Assembly: GCA_959599915.1 (NCBI GenBank)
Contig: CAUGJE010000001.1
Span: 124,001 to 188,000, forward strand
Length of the DNA: 64,000 nt
Direction of reading: 5' to 3'
DNA from: an uncultured Collinsella sp.
Lineage (GTDB): Bacteria; Actinomycetota; Coriobacteriia; Coriobacteriales; Coriobacteriaceae
A model generated the notes under the pieces. That model was not told the DNA's origin. It did no database searches and saw only the letters and a list, made by a program, of their open reading frames with translations. Positions 42,679 through 51,134 of this stretch are shown in pieces; position 1 is the stretch's first letter, and the number at the start of each line of letters is the position of its first letter. The translations under genes and the position numbers were made by a program.

Positions 42679-43257
42679 TTACAGCGCGAGGATCCCCAGA
42701 TGCTCGAGCAAGATCTTAAGCCCGATGAGGATGAGCACGACGCCACCCACGATGGTGGCGGGTTTTTCGTAGCGCGCGCCAAAGGTGTGGCCGATCGCTA
42801 CGCCGGCGATGGAGAAGATAAACGTTGTGACGCCGATAAGCGATACGGCGGGAACGATATCGACCGAGAGCGCCGCAAACGAGATGCCCACGGCCAGGGC
42901 GTCGATTGAGGTGGCGATGGCGAGGATCAGGTACTCGCCCAGGTCAATCTTATCGGCATCCTTGCCGTCGCCTTCATCCTCGTCTTCGGTAAAGGCTTCC
43001 CACAGCATTTTGCCGCCGATGAAGGCCAAAAGGATGAAGGCGATCCAATGGTCGATGGGTCCGATGATGCCCATGAATTGACTGCCGAGCGCCCATCCGA
43101 TTACGGGCATGCCGGCCTGAAAGCCGCCAAAGAACAGGCCGAGCACCACGGCGACTTTAAGGTTGATCTTCTTCATGCCAAGGCCCTTGCAGATGGAAAC
43201 GGCAAAGGCGTCCATCGAAAGGCCAACGGCGAGCAACACGAGCTCTGCGAGTCCCAT
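42679..43257 (-). CDS. mntP: Manganese efflux pump MntP
   Basis: A 192-residue membrane protein with six predicted helices that exports excess Mn2+. Family sequence: LLAVGLSMDAFAVSICKGLGMKK near residue 8 and IATSIDALAVGISFA near 118, two repeats each with the conserved Asp. A Glu/Asp-rich loop (TEDEDEGDGKDADK) lies between them. The start, ATG read from 43257, has AGAGGGAG upstream. A Mn riboswitch in the leader supports the assignment. Confidence 0.94.
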   Translation of the reverse strand: MGLAELVLLAVGLSMDAFAVSICKGLGMKKINLKVAVVLGLFFGGFQAGMPVIGWALGSQFMGIIGPIDHWIAFILLAFIGGKMLWEAFTEDEDEGDGKDADKIDLGEYLILAIATSIDALAVGISFAALSVDIVPAVSLIGVTTFIFSIAGVAIGHTFGARYEKPATIVGGVVLILIGLKILLEHLGILAL

Positions 43258-43310
43258 AGTCTGGCTCCCTCTCTGCGGGCGAACCCGCGTGCACCTCTTG
43301 GGGGAGTAAC

Positions 43311-43450
43311 AAAAAAGACCCGTGGCGTACGCGCTGCGCGCACAACCACGAGTCTCGTTCATTAAGGCAAGCCAGACCGTTTCGGCCAGTATGTTGACTT
43401 GCCGCGCCACCGGAGGCGAACCCGGTCACGCGACTACTCCCTCATTCATG
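43311..43450 (-). promoter_or_regulatory. yybP-ykoY manganese riboswitch of mntP
   Basis: Reading leftwards from 43450 the conserved pieces appear in order: GGGAGTAG, GTCAACATACTGGCC, the GGCC-GAAA-CGGTC hairpin and AATGAACGAGAC. The last block forms one side of an intrinsic terminator (GACTCGTGG...CCACGGGTC then TTTTTT, 43354-43311). This fits Mn2+ binding preventing termination and switching mntP on. Confidence 0.85.
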
Positions 43451-43497
43451 TGAATCCCGATGCTACCACATGGGCAGTCAATCAGCCAGCTACCCAG

Positions 43498-43608
43498 GGT
43501 AGTCTTTTTGGGACGGGGCTCTTTTAGCTACCCTATATCAACGATGGCCTCGAGTTTCGACGGCACCGGATTGGGTAGCTAAAAGAGCCCCGTCCCAAAA
43601 AGACTACC
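43498..43608. repeat. Palindrome with perfect 36-bp arms
   Basis: 43498-43533 and 43573-43608 are exact reverse complements (36 of 36), around a 39-bp loop. The arms contain TTTTTGGGACGGGGCTCTTTT. One arm recurs in degraded form after dtd (23968-24000). It lies between the mntP riboswitch and disA and does not touch a stop codon here. The remaining gap, 43609-43716, shows only the disA ribosome-binding site. Confidence 0.85.
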
Positions 43609-43716
43609 TCAGCTGTGTTCGCTCATTCTGTAAGCATCGGATTTCGCAAGCGCCGCAGGGACAAACCGTGAGAAACTATTTAGCGTTTATGGAGCGTACA
43701 CGATGGGAGCGATGCC

Positions 43717-44784
43717 TTGGATAAGAACGAGCTGCAAAAGCGTATGGAACAGGCCATCCGCCTGACGGCACCTGGTCAGCCGATCCGCACCGCCCTCGAC
43801 ATGATCATCGCCGGTCACCTGGGCGCCCTTATCTGCGTTGGCGACACCGAAAACGTGCTCGCTGCCGGTAACGACGGCTTCCCGCTCAACATTTCGTTTA
43901 CCTCGAACCGCCTGTTCGAGCTTTCCAAGATGGACGGCGCCATCGTCATCGATGGCGACCTCACCCAGATCCTGCGCGCCAACTTTCACCTCAATCCCGA
44001 TCCCTCGCTCGCCACGAGTGAGACGGGCATGCGTCACCGTACTGCCGCTCGCATGTCGGTGCTCACCGATGCCATCGTGATCTCGGTTTCGGCTCGTCGT
44101 GCCGTCGTCAACGTGTACGTTCACGGCAAGAGCTACGAGATCCAGCCTGTCACCACCATCATGAGCTCGGTCAACCAGCTCGTCGCCACGCTCCAGACTA
44201 CCCGTCAGTCGCTCGACCGCTCCTTGCTGCGCCTGACGGCCCTTGAGCTCGACGACTACGTCACGCTCGCCGACATCACCGGCATCTTCTCGAGCTTCGA
44301 GATCATGCAGCAGGCAAAGACCGAGCTTAAGGATTGCATCGTCAAGCTGGGCAACCAGGGCAAGCTCGTGCAGATGCAGCTCGAGCAGCTCGCGGGCTCC
44401 AGCATGGATACCGAATACGACTTGATGATCCGCGACTACGCAAGCGATTCCTCCGAGGCAAACGCCGAGAAGATTCGCGCTGAGCTTGCCCGTATGACGC
44501 CCAAGGACTTGTCCGACCCGCAGCATGTGGCGGCGGTTCTGGGCTACGATGACTTGGACGAGGACTCCGTCATGACACCGCTGGGCCTGCGCACGCTTTC
44601 TCGCGTGTCCGTCGTGCGCGACGGCGTGGCCGAGAAGATCGTCGACGAGTACGGCTCGCTGCAGGAGCTCATGGACGACATCAGCGAGGATCCGGAGCGC
44701 CTGGGCGACTTTGGCGTTAACAACCCTGCCATTCTTGCGGACTCCCTGTACCGCATGAAGGGCACCAAACAGGGGAACGCATAA
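43717..44784 (+). CDS. disA: DNA integrity scanning diadenylate cyclase DisA
   Basis: A 355-residue octameric protein that scans DNA and makes the messenger c-di-AMP. The cyclase domain (residues ~1-145) has the DGA motif in KMDGAIVIDGD near 71 and RHRTA in GMRHRTAARMS near 105. A helical linker follows, and the C-terminal helix-hairpin-helix DNA-binding domain (~290-350) has the LGLRTLSRV... VDEYGSLQELMD pattern. It starts with TTG, chosen because GGGAG lies seven bases upstream and no ATG fits. It overlaps ispD by one base. Confidence 0.93.
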   Translation: MDKNELQKRMEQAIRLTAPGQPIRTALDMIIAGHLGALICVGDTENVLAAGNDGFPLNISFTSNRLFELSKMDGAIVIDGDLTQILRANFHLNPDPSLATSETGMRHRTAARMSVLTDAIVISVSARRAVVNVYVHGKSYEIQPVTTIMSSVNQLVATLQTTRQSLDRSLLRLTALELDDYVTLADITGIFSSFEIMQQAKTELKDCIVKLGNQGKLVQMQLEQLAGSSMDTEYDLMIRDYASDSSEANAEKIRAELARMTPKDLSDPQHVAAVLGYDDLDEDSVMTPLGLRTLSRVSVVRDGVAEKIVDEYGSLQELMDDISEDPERLGDFGVNNPAILADSLYRMKGTKQGNA

Positions 44785-45512
44785 TGGCGCCCGTATGCGC
44801 CGTGGTCGTTGCCGGTGGCAGCGGCCAACGCTTTGGTAACCCCGGTGGCAAGCAGCTCGTCAATGTAGCGGGCCGTCCGCTTATGAGCTGGTCCATCCGC
44901 GCGTTTGACCGTAGCGATAAGGTCGGCCACATCGTCGTGGTTTGTCCTGCCGAGCGTCGTGCCGAGATGCGCCGCCTGGCCATCGACCCGTTTGACTATG
45001 ACACGCCCATCAGCTTTGCCGATGCCGGCGATACCCGCCAGGATTCCACCCGTGCTGGCGTGCACGCGGTTCCGGCGGGCTTTGAATACGTCGCCATTCA
45101 CGACGGCGCTCGTCCGCTCATCACGACCGAGGCCATCGATCACGCTATTGACGTGCTCGTGAGCGACCGCGCCCTCGACGGTGTCGTGTGCGGTCAGCCC
45201 GCGATCGACACGCTCAAGATCGTCGATGGCGACAACATCGTCGAGACGCCGCCGCGCGAGCTGTATTGGGCCGCGCAGACGCCGCAGATCTTTAGCGTCG
45301 ACGCCATGAAGCGTGCCCACGCTGCAGCCATTGCCGAGGGTTTTATCGGTACCGACGATTCTTCGCTGGTCGAGCGCATGGGTGGGCGCGTCCGCTGCGT
45401 CCAGAGCCCGCGCGATAACCTTAAGGTGACGGTGCCCGAGGACCTGCGTCCCGTAACCGCGATTCTGCTTGGCCGCATGGCCGAGGGAGAGGACCTTCCC
45501 CATGTTCAGTAA
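44784..45512 (+). CDS. ispD: 2-C-methyl-D-erythritol 4-phosphate cytidylyltransferase
   Basis: A 242-residue CTP-using enzyme for the third step of the MEP isoprenoid pathway. CAVVVAGGSGQRFG at the N-terminus binds CTP, VAIHDGARPLI near 107 is the conserved acidic site, and WAAQTPQIF matches the family. TAATG coupling to disA and an 11-base overlap with ispF show a tight operon. Confidence 0.94.
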   Translation: MAPVCAVVVAGGSGQRFGNPGGKQLVNVAGRPLMSWSIRAFDRSDKVGHIVVVCPAERRAEMRRLAIDPFDYDTPISFADAGDTRQDSTRAGVHAVPAGFEYVAIHDGARPLITTEAIDHAIDVLVSDRALDGVVCGQPAIDTLKIVDGDNIVETPPRELYWAAQTPQIFSVDAMKRAHAAAIAEGFIGTDDSSLVERMGGRVRCVQSPRDNLKVTVPEDLRPVTAILLGRMAEGEDLPHVQ

Positions 45513-45996
45513 CCTGCGCATTGGCCATGGCTACGACGTTCACCGTCTGGTGGAGGGGCGTCGATGTATCATCGGCGGTGTCGACATTCCCTACGAGCGC
45601 GGCCTGCTGGGCCACTCGGATGCCGATGTGCTCGCGCACGCCTTGGCCGACGCCATTCTGGGCGCCTGCCGCGGGGGAGACATTGGCAAGCTATTCCCCG
45701 ATACCGATCCCGCCTATGAGGGTGCCGATTCGATGGTACTGCTCGCTCACGTGATGGACTATGCGCGCGAGCTGGGCTTCGAGTTTGTCGATGCCGATTG
45801 CACCATTGCCTGCCAGCAGCCTAAGATCACCCCGCACCGCGATGCCATGCGTGCCAACCTTGCCCATGCCCTGGGCGTTGACGTCGAAAACGTGGGCGTC
45901 GCTGCCACTACGACCGAAAAGCTCGGTTGGGAAGGTCAGGGCGAGGGAATCGGCGCCTGGGCCGTCTGCCTGCTACAGAAAACCGTTAAGGAGTAA
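45502..45996 (+). CDS. ispF: 2-C-methyl-D-erythritol 2,4-cyclodiphosphate synthase
   Basis: A 164-residue trimeric zinc enzyme for the fifth MEP step. RIGHGYDVHRL near residue 6 holds the metal-binding Asp and His; LLGHSDADVLAHALADAILGA near 35 and GDIGKLFPDTD are also present. TEKLGWEGQGEGIGA is the C-terminal signature. The start, ATG 45502, lies inside the end of ispD. cysS follows three bases after its stop. Confidence 0.94.
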   Translation: MFSNLRIGHGYDVHRLVEGRRCIIGGVDIPYERGLLGHSDADVLAHALADAILGACRGGDIGKLFPDTDPAYEGADSMVLLAHVMDYARELGFEFVDADCTIACQQPKITPHRDAMRANLAHALGVDVENVGVAATTTEKLGWEGQGEGIGAWAVCLLQKTVKE

Positions 45997-45999
45997 CGA

Positions 46000-47466
46000 A
46001 TGCGTATCTACAACAGCGCTACCCATAAAAAGGAAGAGTTCCAGCCCATCGAGTCCGGCAAGGTCCGCATGTACGTGTGCGGCCCCACGGTCTACGACAA
46101 CATCCACATCGGCAATGCCCGCACGTTCATCAGCTTTGACGTGATTCGTCGCTGGCTCATCGCGAGCGGCTACGAGGTCACGTTCGCCCAGAATCTCACC
46201 GATGTCGATGACAAGATTATCAAGCGCGCCAACGAGCAGGGCCGCACTGCCGCCGAGGTCGCGACGGAGTTCTCGGACAAGTTCATCGGCGTCATGCGCG
46301 CCGCCAATGTGCTCGATCCCGATGTGCGCCCCCGCGCCACCAAGGAGATCGGCCCCATGATCGCCATGATCAAGACGCTTATCGAGCAGGGCCACGCTTA
46401 CGCCGCCGATAACGGCGATGTGTACTTTGCCGTGCGCAGCGATCCCAACTATGGTCAGGTCTCGGGCCGCAACATCGACGACCTTATGGTTGGCGCGCGC
46501 ATCGAGGAGAACGAGGACAAGAACGACCCGCTCGACTTTGCCCTGTGGAAGGCTGCCAAGCCCGGCGAGCCCAGCTGGCCGAGCCCCTGGGGCGAGGGTC
46601 GTCCCGGTTGGCACACCGAGTGCGCCGCCATGGTGCATCGCTACCTGGGCACCCCGATCGACATCCACGGCGGCGGCTCCGACCTTGCCTTCCCGCATCA
46701 CGAGAACGAGTGCGCCCAGGCCACCTGCGCCTGGCACCAGGGTTTCTCCAACACCTGGATGCACACGGGCATGCTGCTGGTAGACGGCGAGAAAATGTCC
46801 AAGTCGCTCGGAAACTTCTTTACGCTGGCCGAGGTGCTCGAACAGCACTCTGCCGCGGCCCTGCGCCTGCTGATGCTGCAGACGAGCTATCGCTCGCCGC
46901 TCGATTTCTCCTGGGAGCGCCTGGAGGGTGCCGAGAATTCGCTCACGCGTATCGCCGGTACGGTCGAGAACCTGCGTTGGGCTGCGAACCACGCGGCGGC
47001 CGACGCCGATGAGGCTGCCGCCGAGGCGTTTGCCGCCAAGGCCGCCGAGACCCGCGCCACCTTTAAGGAGTGCATGGACGACGACTTTAACACCGCTGGT
47101 GCCATGGGTGCTGTCTTTGGCTTTGTGACCGAGTGCAACCAGTACCTGGAGCAGGCGGGTGACGCTGCCGACAAGGCCGCTGCGCTTGCCGCCGCCGACA
47201 CGCTGGCCGAGCTGCTCGATACGTTTGGCGTTGAGCTCCCCGAGCCCAAGGTCGAGCTGCCGCTGGGTCTGCTGGGCGTTGCCGCCGGTCTGGTCGCCTA
47301 CACGGGCGACGACGTGGACGAGGCCGCTGCCAAGATTCTCGAGGCCCGCGCCGAGGCCCGCGCCGCCAAGAACTGGGATCTGGCCGACGCCATCCGCGAC
47401 CAGCTCAAGGACCTCGGGCTGACGATCGAGGATACCGCCGCGGGCACTCGTATTAAGAGTCTCTAG
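46000..47466 (+). CDS. cysS: Cysteinyl-tRNA synthetase
   Basis: A 488-residue class I synthetase. MYVCGPTVYDNIHIGNAR near residue 22 holds the zinc Cys and the HIGH-type motif (HIGN). FPHHENECAQ contains further zinc ligands, and KMSKSLGNF near 266 is the second ATP motif. The C-terminal DALR domain is Ala-rich. The length is normal. It follows ispF by three bases; the ispD-ispF-cysS-rlmB order is widespread, although the MrnC (mini-III) gene often found between cysS and rlmB is missing. Confidence 0.96.
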   Translation: MRIYNSATHKKEEFQPIESGKVRMYVCGPTVYDNIHIGNARTFISFDVIRRWLIASGYEVTFAQNLTDVDDKIIKRANEQGRTAAEVATEFSDKFIGVMRAANVLDPDVRPRATKEIGPMIAMIKTLIEQGHAYAADNGDVYFAVRSDPNYGQVSGRNIDDLMVGARIEENEDKNDPLDFALWKAAKPGEPSWPSPWGEGRPGWHTECAAMVHRYLGTPIDIHGGGSDLAFPHHENECAQATCAWHQGFSNTWMHTGMLLVDGEKMSKSLGNFFTLAEVLEQHSAAALRLLMLQTSYRSPLDFSWERLEGAENSLTRIAGTVENLRWAANHAAADADEAAAEAFAAKAAETRATFKECMDDDFNTAGAMGAVFGFVTECNQYLEQAGDAADKAAALAAADTLAELLDTFGVELPEPKVELPLGLLGVAAGLVAYTGDDVDEAAAKILEARAEARAAKNWDLADAIRDQLKDLGLTIEDTAAGTRIKSL

Positions 47467-47609
47467 TATTTGTCGACCGTTCGAGGTGCGGCAGATTGCC
47501 TTGAAAGAGGAGGGCATAGACCTGGTGGTCATGCCCGACGATTGAAAGGCAAGGTGCCGTGGCTCGGACGGTCGATTCTTGTTCGTTATCTATTTAAGGA
47601 GGTCGCTTT

Positions 47610-48524
47610 ATGGCCGACAATCGCAAGCGTGCGCCTCGTGGCGGCAAGCAGGCTGCTTCTGGCTCGCGTCCGATTCGCCGCAATGACCGCACTGCCGCTC
47701 CCAAGGGCCAGCGCGATCGCACCCAGGCCGCACGTCCGCAGCGCGATCGCAACCGCGACGCTGCCCAGGCTCCCAAAGGTGAGTTCATCGAAGGTCGTCG
47801 TGCTGCCGCCGAGGCGCTACGCACCGGTTTTCCCATCAAGTGCGCGCTCATTGCCGAGGGCGGGGAGCGCGATGCCGCCCTGTCGCGTCTGGTCGATGAC
47901 CTCAACGCCGCGGGCGTCCGCATTAAGTATGTGCCGCGTGCACAGCTCGATGTGCTGTCGAGCCATGGCGCTCACCAGGGCATCGCGCTCGAGGTCGGCA
48001 ACTTCCCCTATGCCGATGTCGCCGATATCCTCGACCGCGCGGGTGACGGCCCGGCGCTCGTCGTCGTGCTCGACCATGTGACCGACGATGGCAACTTTGG
48101 TGCCATCGTGCGCTCTGCCGAGGTCGTGGGCGCGGCGGGCGTCATCATTGCCAATAAGCGCGCCGCCGGCGTGACCGTCGGCAGCTATAAGACTTCCGCC
48201 GGTGCTGTCATGCACCTGCCCATCGCGCAGGTTCCCAACATTGCCCGAGCGCTTGACGACCTCAAGGCCGCCGGCTTTTGGGTGGGCGGTGCTTCCGAGC
48301 ACGCCGAGGGCAGCTGCTGGGATGCTCCCTTCGAGGGCCGCGTGGCGCTCGTCATGGGTTCCGAGGGCGACGGCATCTCGCGCCTGGTGCTCGAGAAATG
48401 CGACTTTTTGACCAAGCTTCCCCAGCGCGGCATGACCGAGAGCCTCAATGTTGCCCAGGCGACCACGGCACTGTGCTTTGAATGGCTGCGCCGCAACGCC
48501 GGCGAGCTCATGGGGGAGGAGTAG
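47610..48524 (+). CDS. rlmB: TrmH/RlmB-family RNA 2'-O-methyltransferase
   Basis: A 304-residue SPOUT methyltransferase that probably methylates G2251 of 23S rRNA. Residues 1-55 are a basic, Arg/Ala/Gln-rich extension. The substrate-binding domain starts at FIEGRRAAAEAL near 56. The knotted SAM fold has the three motifs NFGAIVRSAEVVGAAGVI, LVMGSEGDGIS and LPQRGMTESLNVAQATT. A strong AAGGAGG precedes the ATG. The 143-bp gap from cysS contains a short degenerate reading frame but no gene. Confidence 0.9.
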   Translation: MADNRKRAPRGGKQAASGSRPIRRNDRTAAPKGQRDRTQAARPQRDRNRDAAQAPKGEFIEGRRAAAEALRTGFPIKCALIAEGGERDAALSRLVDDLNAAGVRIKYVPRAQLDVLSSHGAHQGIALEVGNFPYADVADILDRAGDGPALVVVLDHVTDDGNFGAIVRSAEVVGAAGVIIANKRAAGVTVGSYKTSAGAVMHLPIAQVPNIARALDDLKAAGFWVGGASEHAEGSCWDAPFEGRVALVMGSEGDGISRLVLEKCDFLTKLPQRGMTESLNVAQATTALCFEWLRRNAGELMGEE

Positions 48525-48527
48525 CGC

Positions 48528-49205
48528 ATGTCCAAAAAGAACCGTGCCAAGTCCAAAGCCAAGCGCTTTGGCGAAGGCTCGGCCAAGCCGATTGTCTCGG
48601 CCGCGACCTACGGCGTGGGCGGCAATGCGTTTGCACAGGCTATCGCCGACCCAGTCTCGACGGTGCACTCCAACAAGCCCGAGCTGCTGGTGGTCGACGG
48701 TTACAACGTGATCCACTGCACGCCGCGCTACGAAAAGCTCGTATACGACCATTCCGACGATCCGTATTCCAGCGACGTTCACGATATGGCGCGCACCGCC
48801 CTCATCAACGATGTCGCCGCGTTTGCCCAGGGCCGCTACGAGGCTGTGATTGTGTTTGACGGTGCGGGCAATATCTCCAGCGAGCGTCCCAACCTGCCGG
48901 CCCGCGGCGTGCGCATCGAGTTTTCGCCGACGGGCGTCTCTGCCGATACTGTGGTGCAGAAGCTCTGCATCGAGGCACGTGAGGAGGGCCGCGCGTGCTC
49001 CGTGGTATCGAGTGACGGTACAATTCAAGCCGTCGTCATGGGCAAGGGTGTCACGCGTATCTCGAGCCGCATGCTGGTGGACGAGATCAAGCAAATCGAT
49101 AACGACGTTCACGAGGCAGAGGAAGCTCCGCAGATCAAGATGACTCTGGGCAGTCGCCTGAGCCCCGATGCCCTGGCCAAGCTCAAGGCCCTGCGCGGGA
49201 GGTAG
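48528..49205 (+). CDS. YacP-like NYN-domain ribonuclease
   Basis: A 225-residue protein of the YacP/Rae1 group (NYN/PIN-like fold). LLVVDGYNVIHCTP near residue 52 has the first acidic residue, VIVFDGAGNIS near 107 the second, and SPTGVSADTVVQKL and VVSSDGTIQAVV complete the site. In Bacillus the relative Rae1 cleaves mRNA on the ribosome; the role here is inferred. Residues 1-45 are a basic extension. It begins three bases after rlmB, the same order as in many Gram-positive genomes. Confidence 0.85.
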   Translation: MSKKNRAKSKAKRFGEGSAKPIVSAATYGVGGNAFAQAIADPVSTVHSNKPELLVVDGYNVIHCTPRYEKLVYDHSDDPYSSDVHDMARTALINDVAAFAQGRYEAVIVFDGAGNISSERPNLPARGVRIEFSPTGVSADTVVQKLCIEAREEGRACSVVSSDGTIQAVVMGKGVTRISSRMLVDEIKQIDNDVHEAEEAPQIKMTLGSRLSPDALAKLKALRGR

Positions 49206-49231
49206 GGGAGTTGGCGGGCGATGCTGTCTCG

Positions 49232-50572
49232 CTAACTCCATTCAGCGATGTCGATCATTCTTTCGAGGCGCCATGTTAGCGCCTCTTTTAGATAAGGCAG
49301 TCTCGCTGTAAGAGCGTCGTTTTTGGATAGGATTTCAATTGCCTCGTCAACGAAACCCTCGAGCTTGTCGTCGTCAAACCAGCTCATATCCTCAACAAGC
49401 AGCATTTGTTTCGCGGGGCTTGAATGAAACTGCGCGCTGGTAAAACTGTGCTCTCCTGCCTTAAGCTCCTCTAGAGAAACGTTGCACCAGAGCGATGATC
49501 CCGAATCGAAGATGGGGGCGGGTCTGCAGGCTAGCGTGTTGACGTTTCGCACAAGGCCAAAGTTACGCCAATGGCGATCATAGTTGGCGATGATGTCGTC
49601 GCACACGATCATGCGGTCAAGGGCATCCTTGACGCCTGTTACCCCGAGCTCCTCGCAGTTTGCTACATACCGTTCGTAATCGGTTAGTCGCTCGTCTGCA
49701 TTTGCATGCTGGTTTACATAGAACGCAGGGACATACTCTTCTTCATCAGTTAAGAAGACATCGCATATGCTCAGGGCGGAAGTGCCCGTGCCCTCGAGCG
49801 AGTAAGGCACATAATCGCAGGCGTTTAGGATGCGACGGTGGAGCGCGGTCGCCACCAGCTCGTTATAAGGTTCCTGGTTCAGGTGTGCTCCTGCCTTATG
49901 CAGAATTCGGCGCCCGCCCTCGCATGTCCAGTACTTTTGAAGATTGCCGTCCGACGTGTTATCGGGCTTTGCGGCAGCTGCCTTACCCTCCGGGGCGAAG
50001 GGTGCAATGGTTAGCGAGACGTCATCAAAAGCATTATTGAAGAAATTGATATCTTCCCACGCGAGACCGGAGTCTTCGGGCCTAATCCAATACTGGTCGG
50101 ATAAGGAGAGGCCAAGATTTCGCTGTACGAGTTCATCGGGAACATCGACTGCGGCTTCTGCAAGCAGGGAGGCTAGCCCAATGCGTGCGAGCGGGATACC
50201 GCGGCCGCGCCACCAGATGCGGAAGGAGTCGAGCGACACGGGACTATTGGGGCCAAGTACTCCAATAGGGGCGTGGGCGTAATCGATGTCGGCACCGATG
50301 TGGGTAAAGTCTTTTCGCGATGTGCTGTAGACCAGCTGGACGACTTCGTGCGTGCGGTTCATGAGGGTAAACGTAATCTCGCTTTTTCCATGGCCTCGAC
50401 GGGGGCGTCCCCCCGTTTTGGTCACGGAGCGGAGTCGTGCGTTGACGCTGTCTTTGTCGATGAGCCATACACCAGAAGCCTTGCGTGCCTCAAGTGCTCC
50501 GTTTTTTATGAGCTCTTGCACCCTGCGCGGGGTGATGTCGAGTAGCTCTGCAGCTTCCTTCGTGGTCAACAT
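49232..50572 (-). CDS. Excisionase-type HTH fused to a HipA-like kinase domain
   Basis: A 446-residue protein. Residues 1-50 (MLTTKEAAELLDITPRRVQE, then LIKNGALEARKASGVWLIDK) form a MerR/excisionase-type helix-turn-helix. The rest resembles the HipA toxin kinase fold: the catalytic loop ANYDRHWRNFGLV near 325 and the metal site APIFDSGSSLW near 345. HipA enzymes phosphorylate glutamyl-tRNA synthetase or other targets and are normally controlled by a separate HipB. Here the DNA-binding part is built in and no hipB is seen. Three near-identical half-sites lie upstream. Confidence 0.78.
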   Translation of the reverse strand: MLTTKEAAELLDITPRRVQELIKNGALEARKASGVWLIDKDSVNARLRSVTKTGGRPRRGHGKSEITFTLMNRTHEVVQLVYSTSRKDFTHIGADIDYAHAPIGVLGPNSPVSLDSFRIWWRGRGIPLARIGLASLLAEAAVDVPDELVQRNLGLSLSDQYWIRPEDSGLAWEDINFFNNAFDDVSLTIAPFAPEGKAAAAKPDNTSDGNLQKYWTCEGGRRILHKAGAHLNQEPYNELVATALHRRILNACDYVPYSLEGTGTSALSICDVFLTDEEEYVPAFYVNQHANADERLTDYERYVANCEELGVTGVKDALDRMIVCDDIIANYDRHWRNFGLVRNVNTLACRPAPIFDSGSSLWCNVSLEELKAGEHSFTSAQFHSSPAKQMLLVEDMSWFDDDKLEGFVDEAIEILSKNDALTARLPYLKEALTWRLERMIDIAEWS

Positions 50573-50584
50573 CGCGAAACCCTT

Positions 50585-50649
50585 CGCCAGAACGAATAGT
50601 TTTATATAGCCAATTGTAATTAAAACTATTCGTTCTGGCGAATAGTTTT
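50585..50649 (-). promoter_or_regulatory. Operator array upstream of the HTH-HipA gene
   Basis: A perfect palindrome, AAAACTATTCG-TTCTGG-CGAATAGTTTT, occupies 50622-50649. An inverted third copy of the half-site with its spacer (CGCCAGAACGAATAGTTTTA, 50585-50604) pairs exactly with 50621-50640. The array ends 12 bp before the start codon, so auto-regulation by the fused HTH is likely. Confidence 0.75.
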
Positions 50650-50795
50650 AAGATTGAGGGCGCACTGACAGAAATGAACGGGCCTGGTACGCGCTGTTGC
50701 TGGATTTTGCATATTTGTATAACGCCGTGCGGCCTGTTGCGCCCCGTCCGCAATTCCATTATTCTTAACTGGCTTCGCGCGAAAGCGCCAAGTGT

Positions 50796-50870
50796 GCCAG
50801 TGTGGCGCAACGGTAGCGCAACTGATTTGTAATCAGTGGGTTGCAGGTTCGATTCCTGTCACTGGCTCCA
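50796..50870 (+). tRNA. tRNA-Thr (UGU)
   Basis: Acceptor GCCAGTG/CACTGGC, D-arm GCGCAACGGTAGCGC, anticodon arm CTGATTTGTAATCAG (anticodon TGT) and T-arm GCAGGTTCGATTCCTGT. CCA is encoded. Confidence 0.95.
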
Positions 50871-50879
50871 TGAGAGTTT

Positions 50880-50921
50880 CGGGCTCTGTTCCCTTGTGGG
50901 ACAGGGCCCGTTTCTATTTTT
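50880..50921 (+). terminator. Terminator of tRNA-Thr
   Basis: CGGGCTCTGT...ACAGGGCCCG followed by TTTCTATTTTT. The 3' arm includes GGGACAGGG, like the dispersed hairpin family. Confidence 0.8.
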
Positions 50922-50966
50922 ATGTAGATAAGTCAGCGTGTTTGGCGCCAACCAAGCTTCAGGTTT

Positions 50967-51103
50967 GTCTCGATCTGTAACACGAAGAAGCTGAAAACCG
51001 TTCTTACTGTTACAGAATGAGACGTAAGCGGAGGTCTCTGCGTAATATCTCGACCTGTAACAGATAGGGGAGAAAATGTTCTCTAGATGTTACAGATCGA
51101 GAC
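50967..51103. repeat. Four alternating copies of a TGTTACAG motif
   Basis: The 16-base motif GTCTCGATCTGTAACA (50967-50982) recurs inverted at 51008-51023, direct at 51047-51062 and inverted at 51088-51103, with one to three changes. The spacing is close to 40 bp, so the copies form two successive hairpins. There is no gene in 50922-51583. Confidence 0.7.
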
Positions 51104-51134
51104 AAAGACCGGACCTATCTCAGTCATCCTGGCC

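Noticed and set aside
47480..47546. A short frame ending in ...GIDLVVMPDD between cysS and rlmB as a gene remnant
   Set aside because: About 20 codons, no start signal, and no recognisable parent gene; it could be chance.
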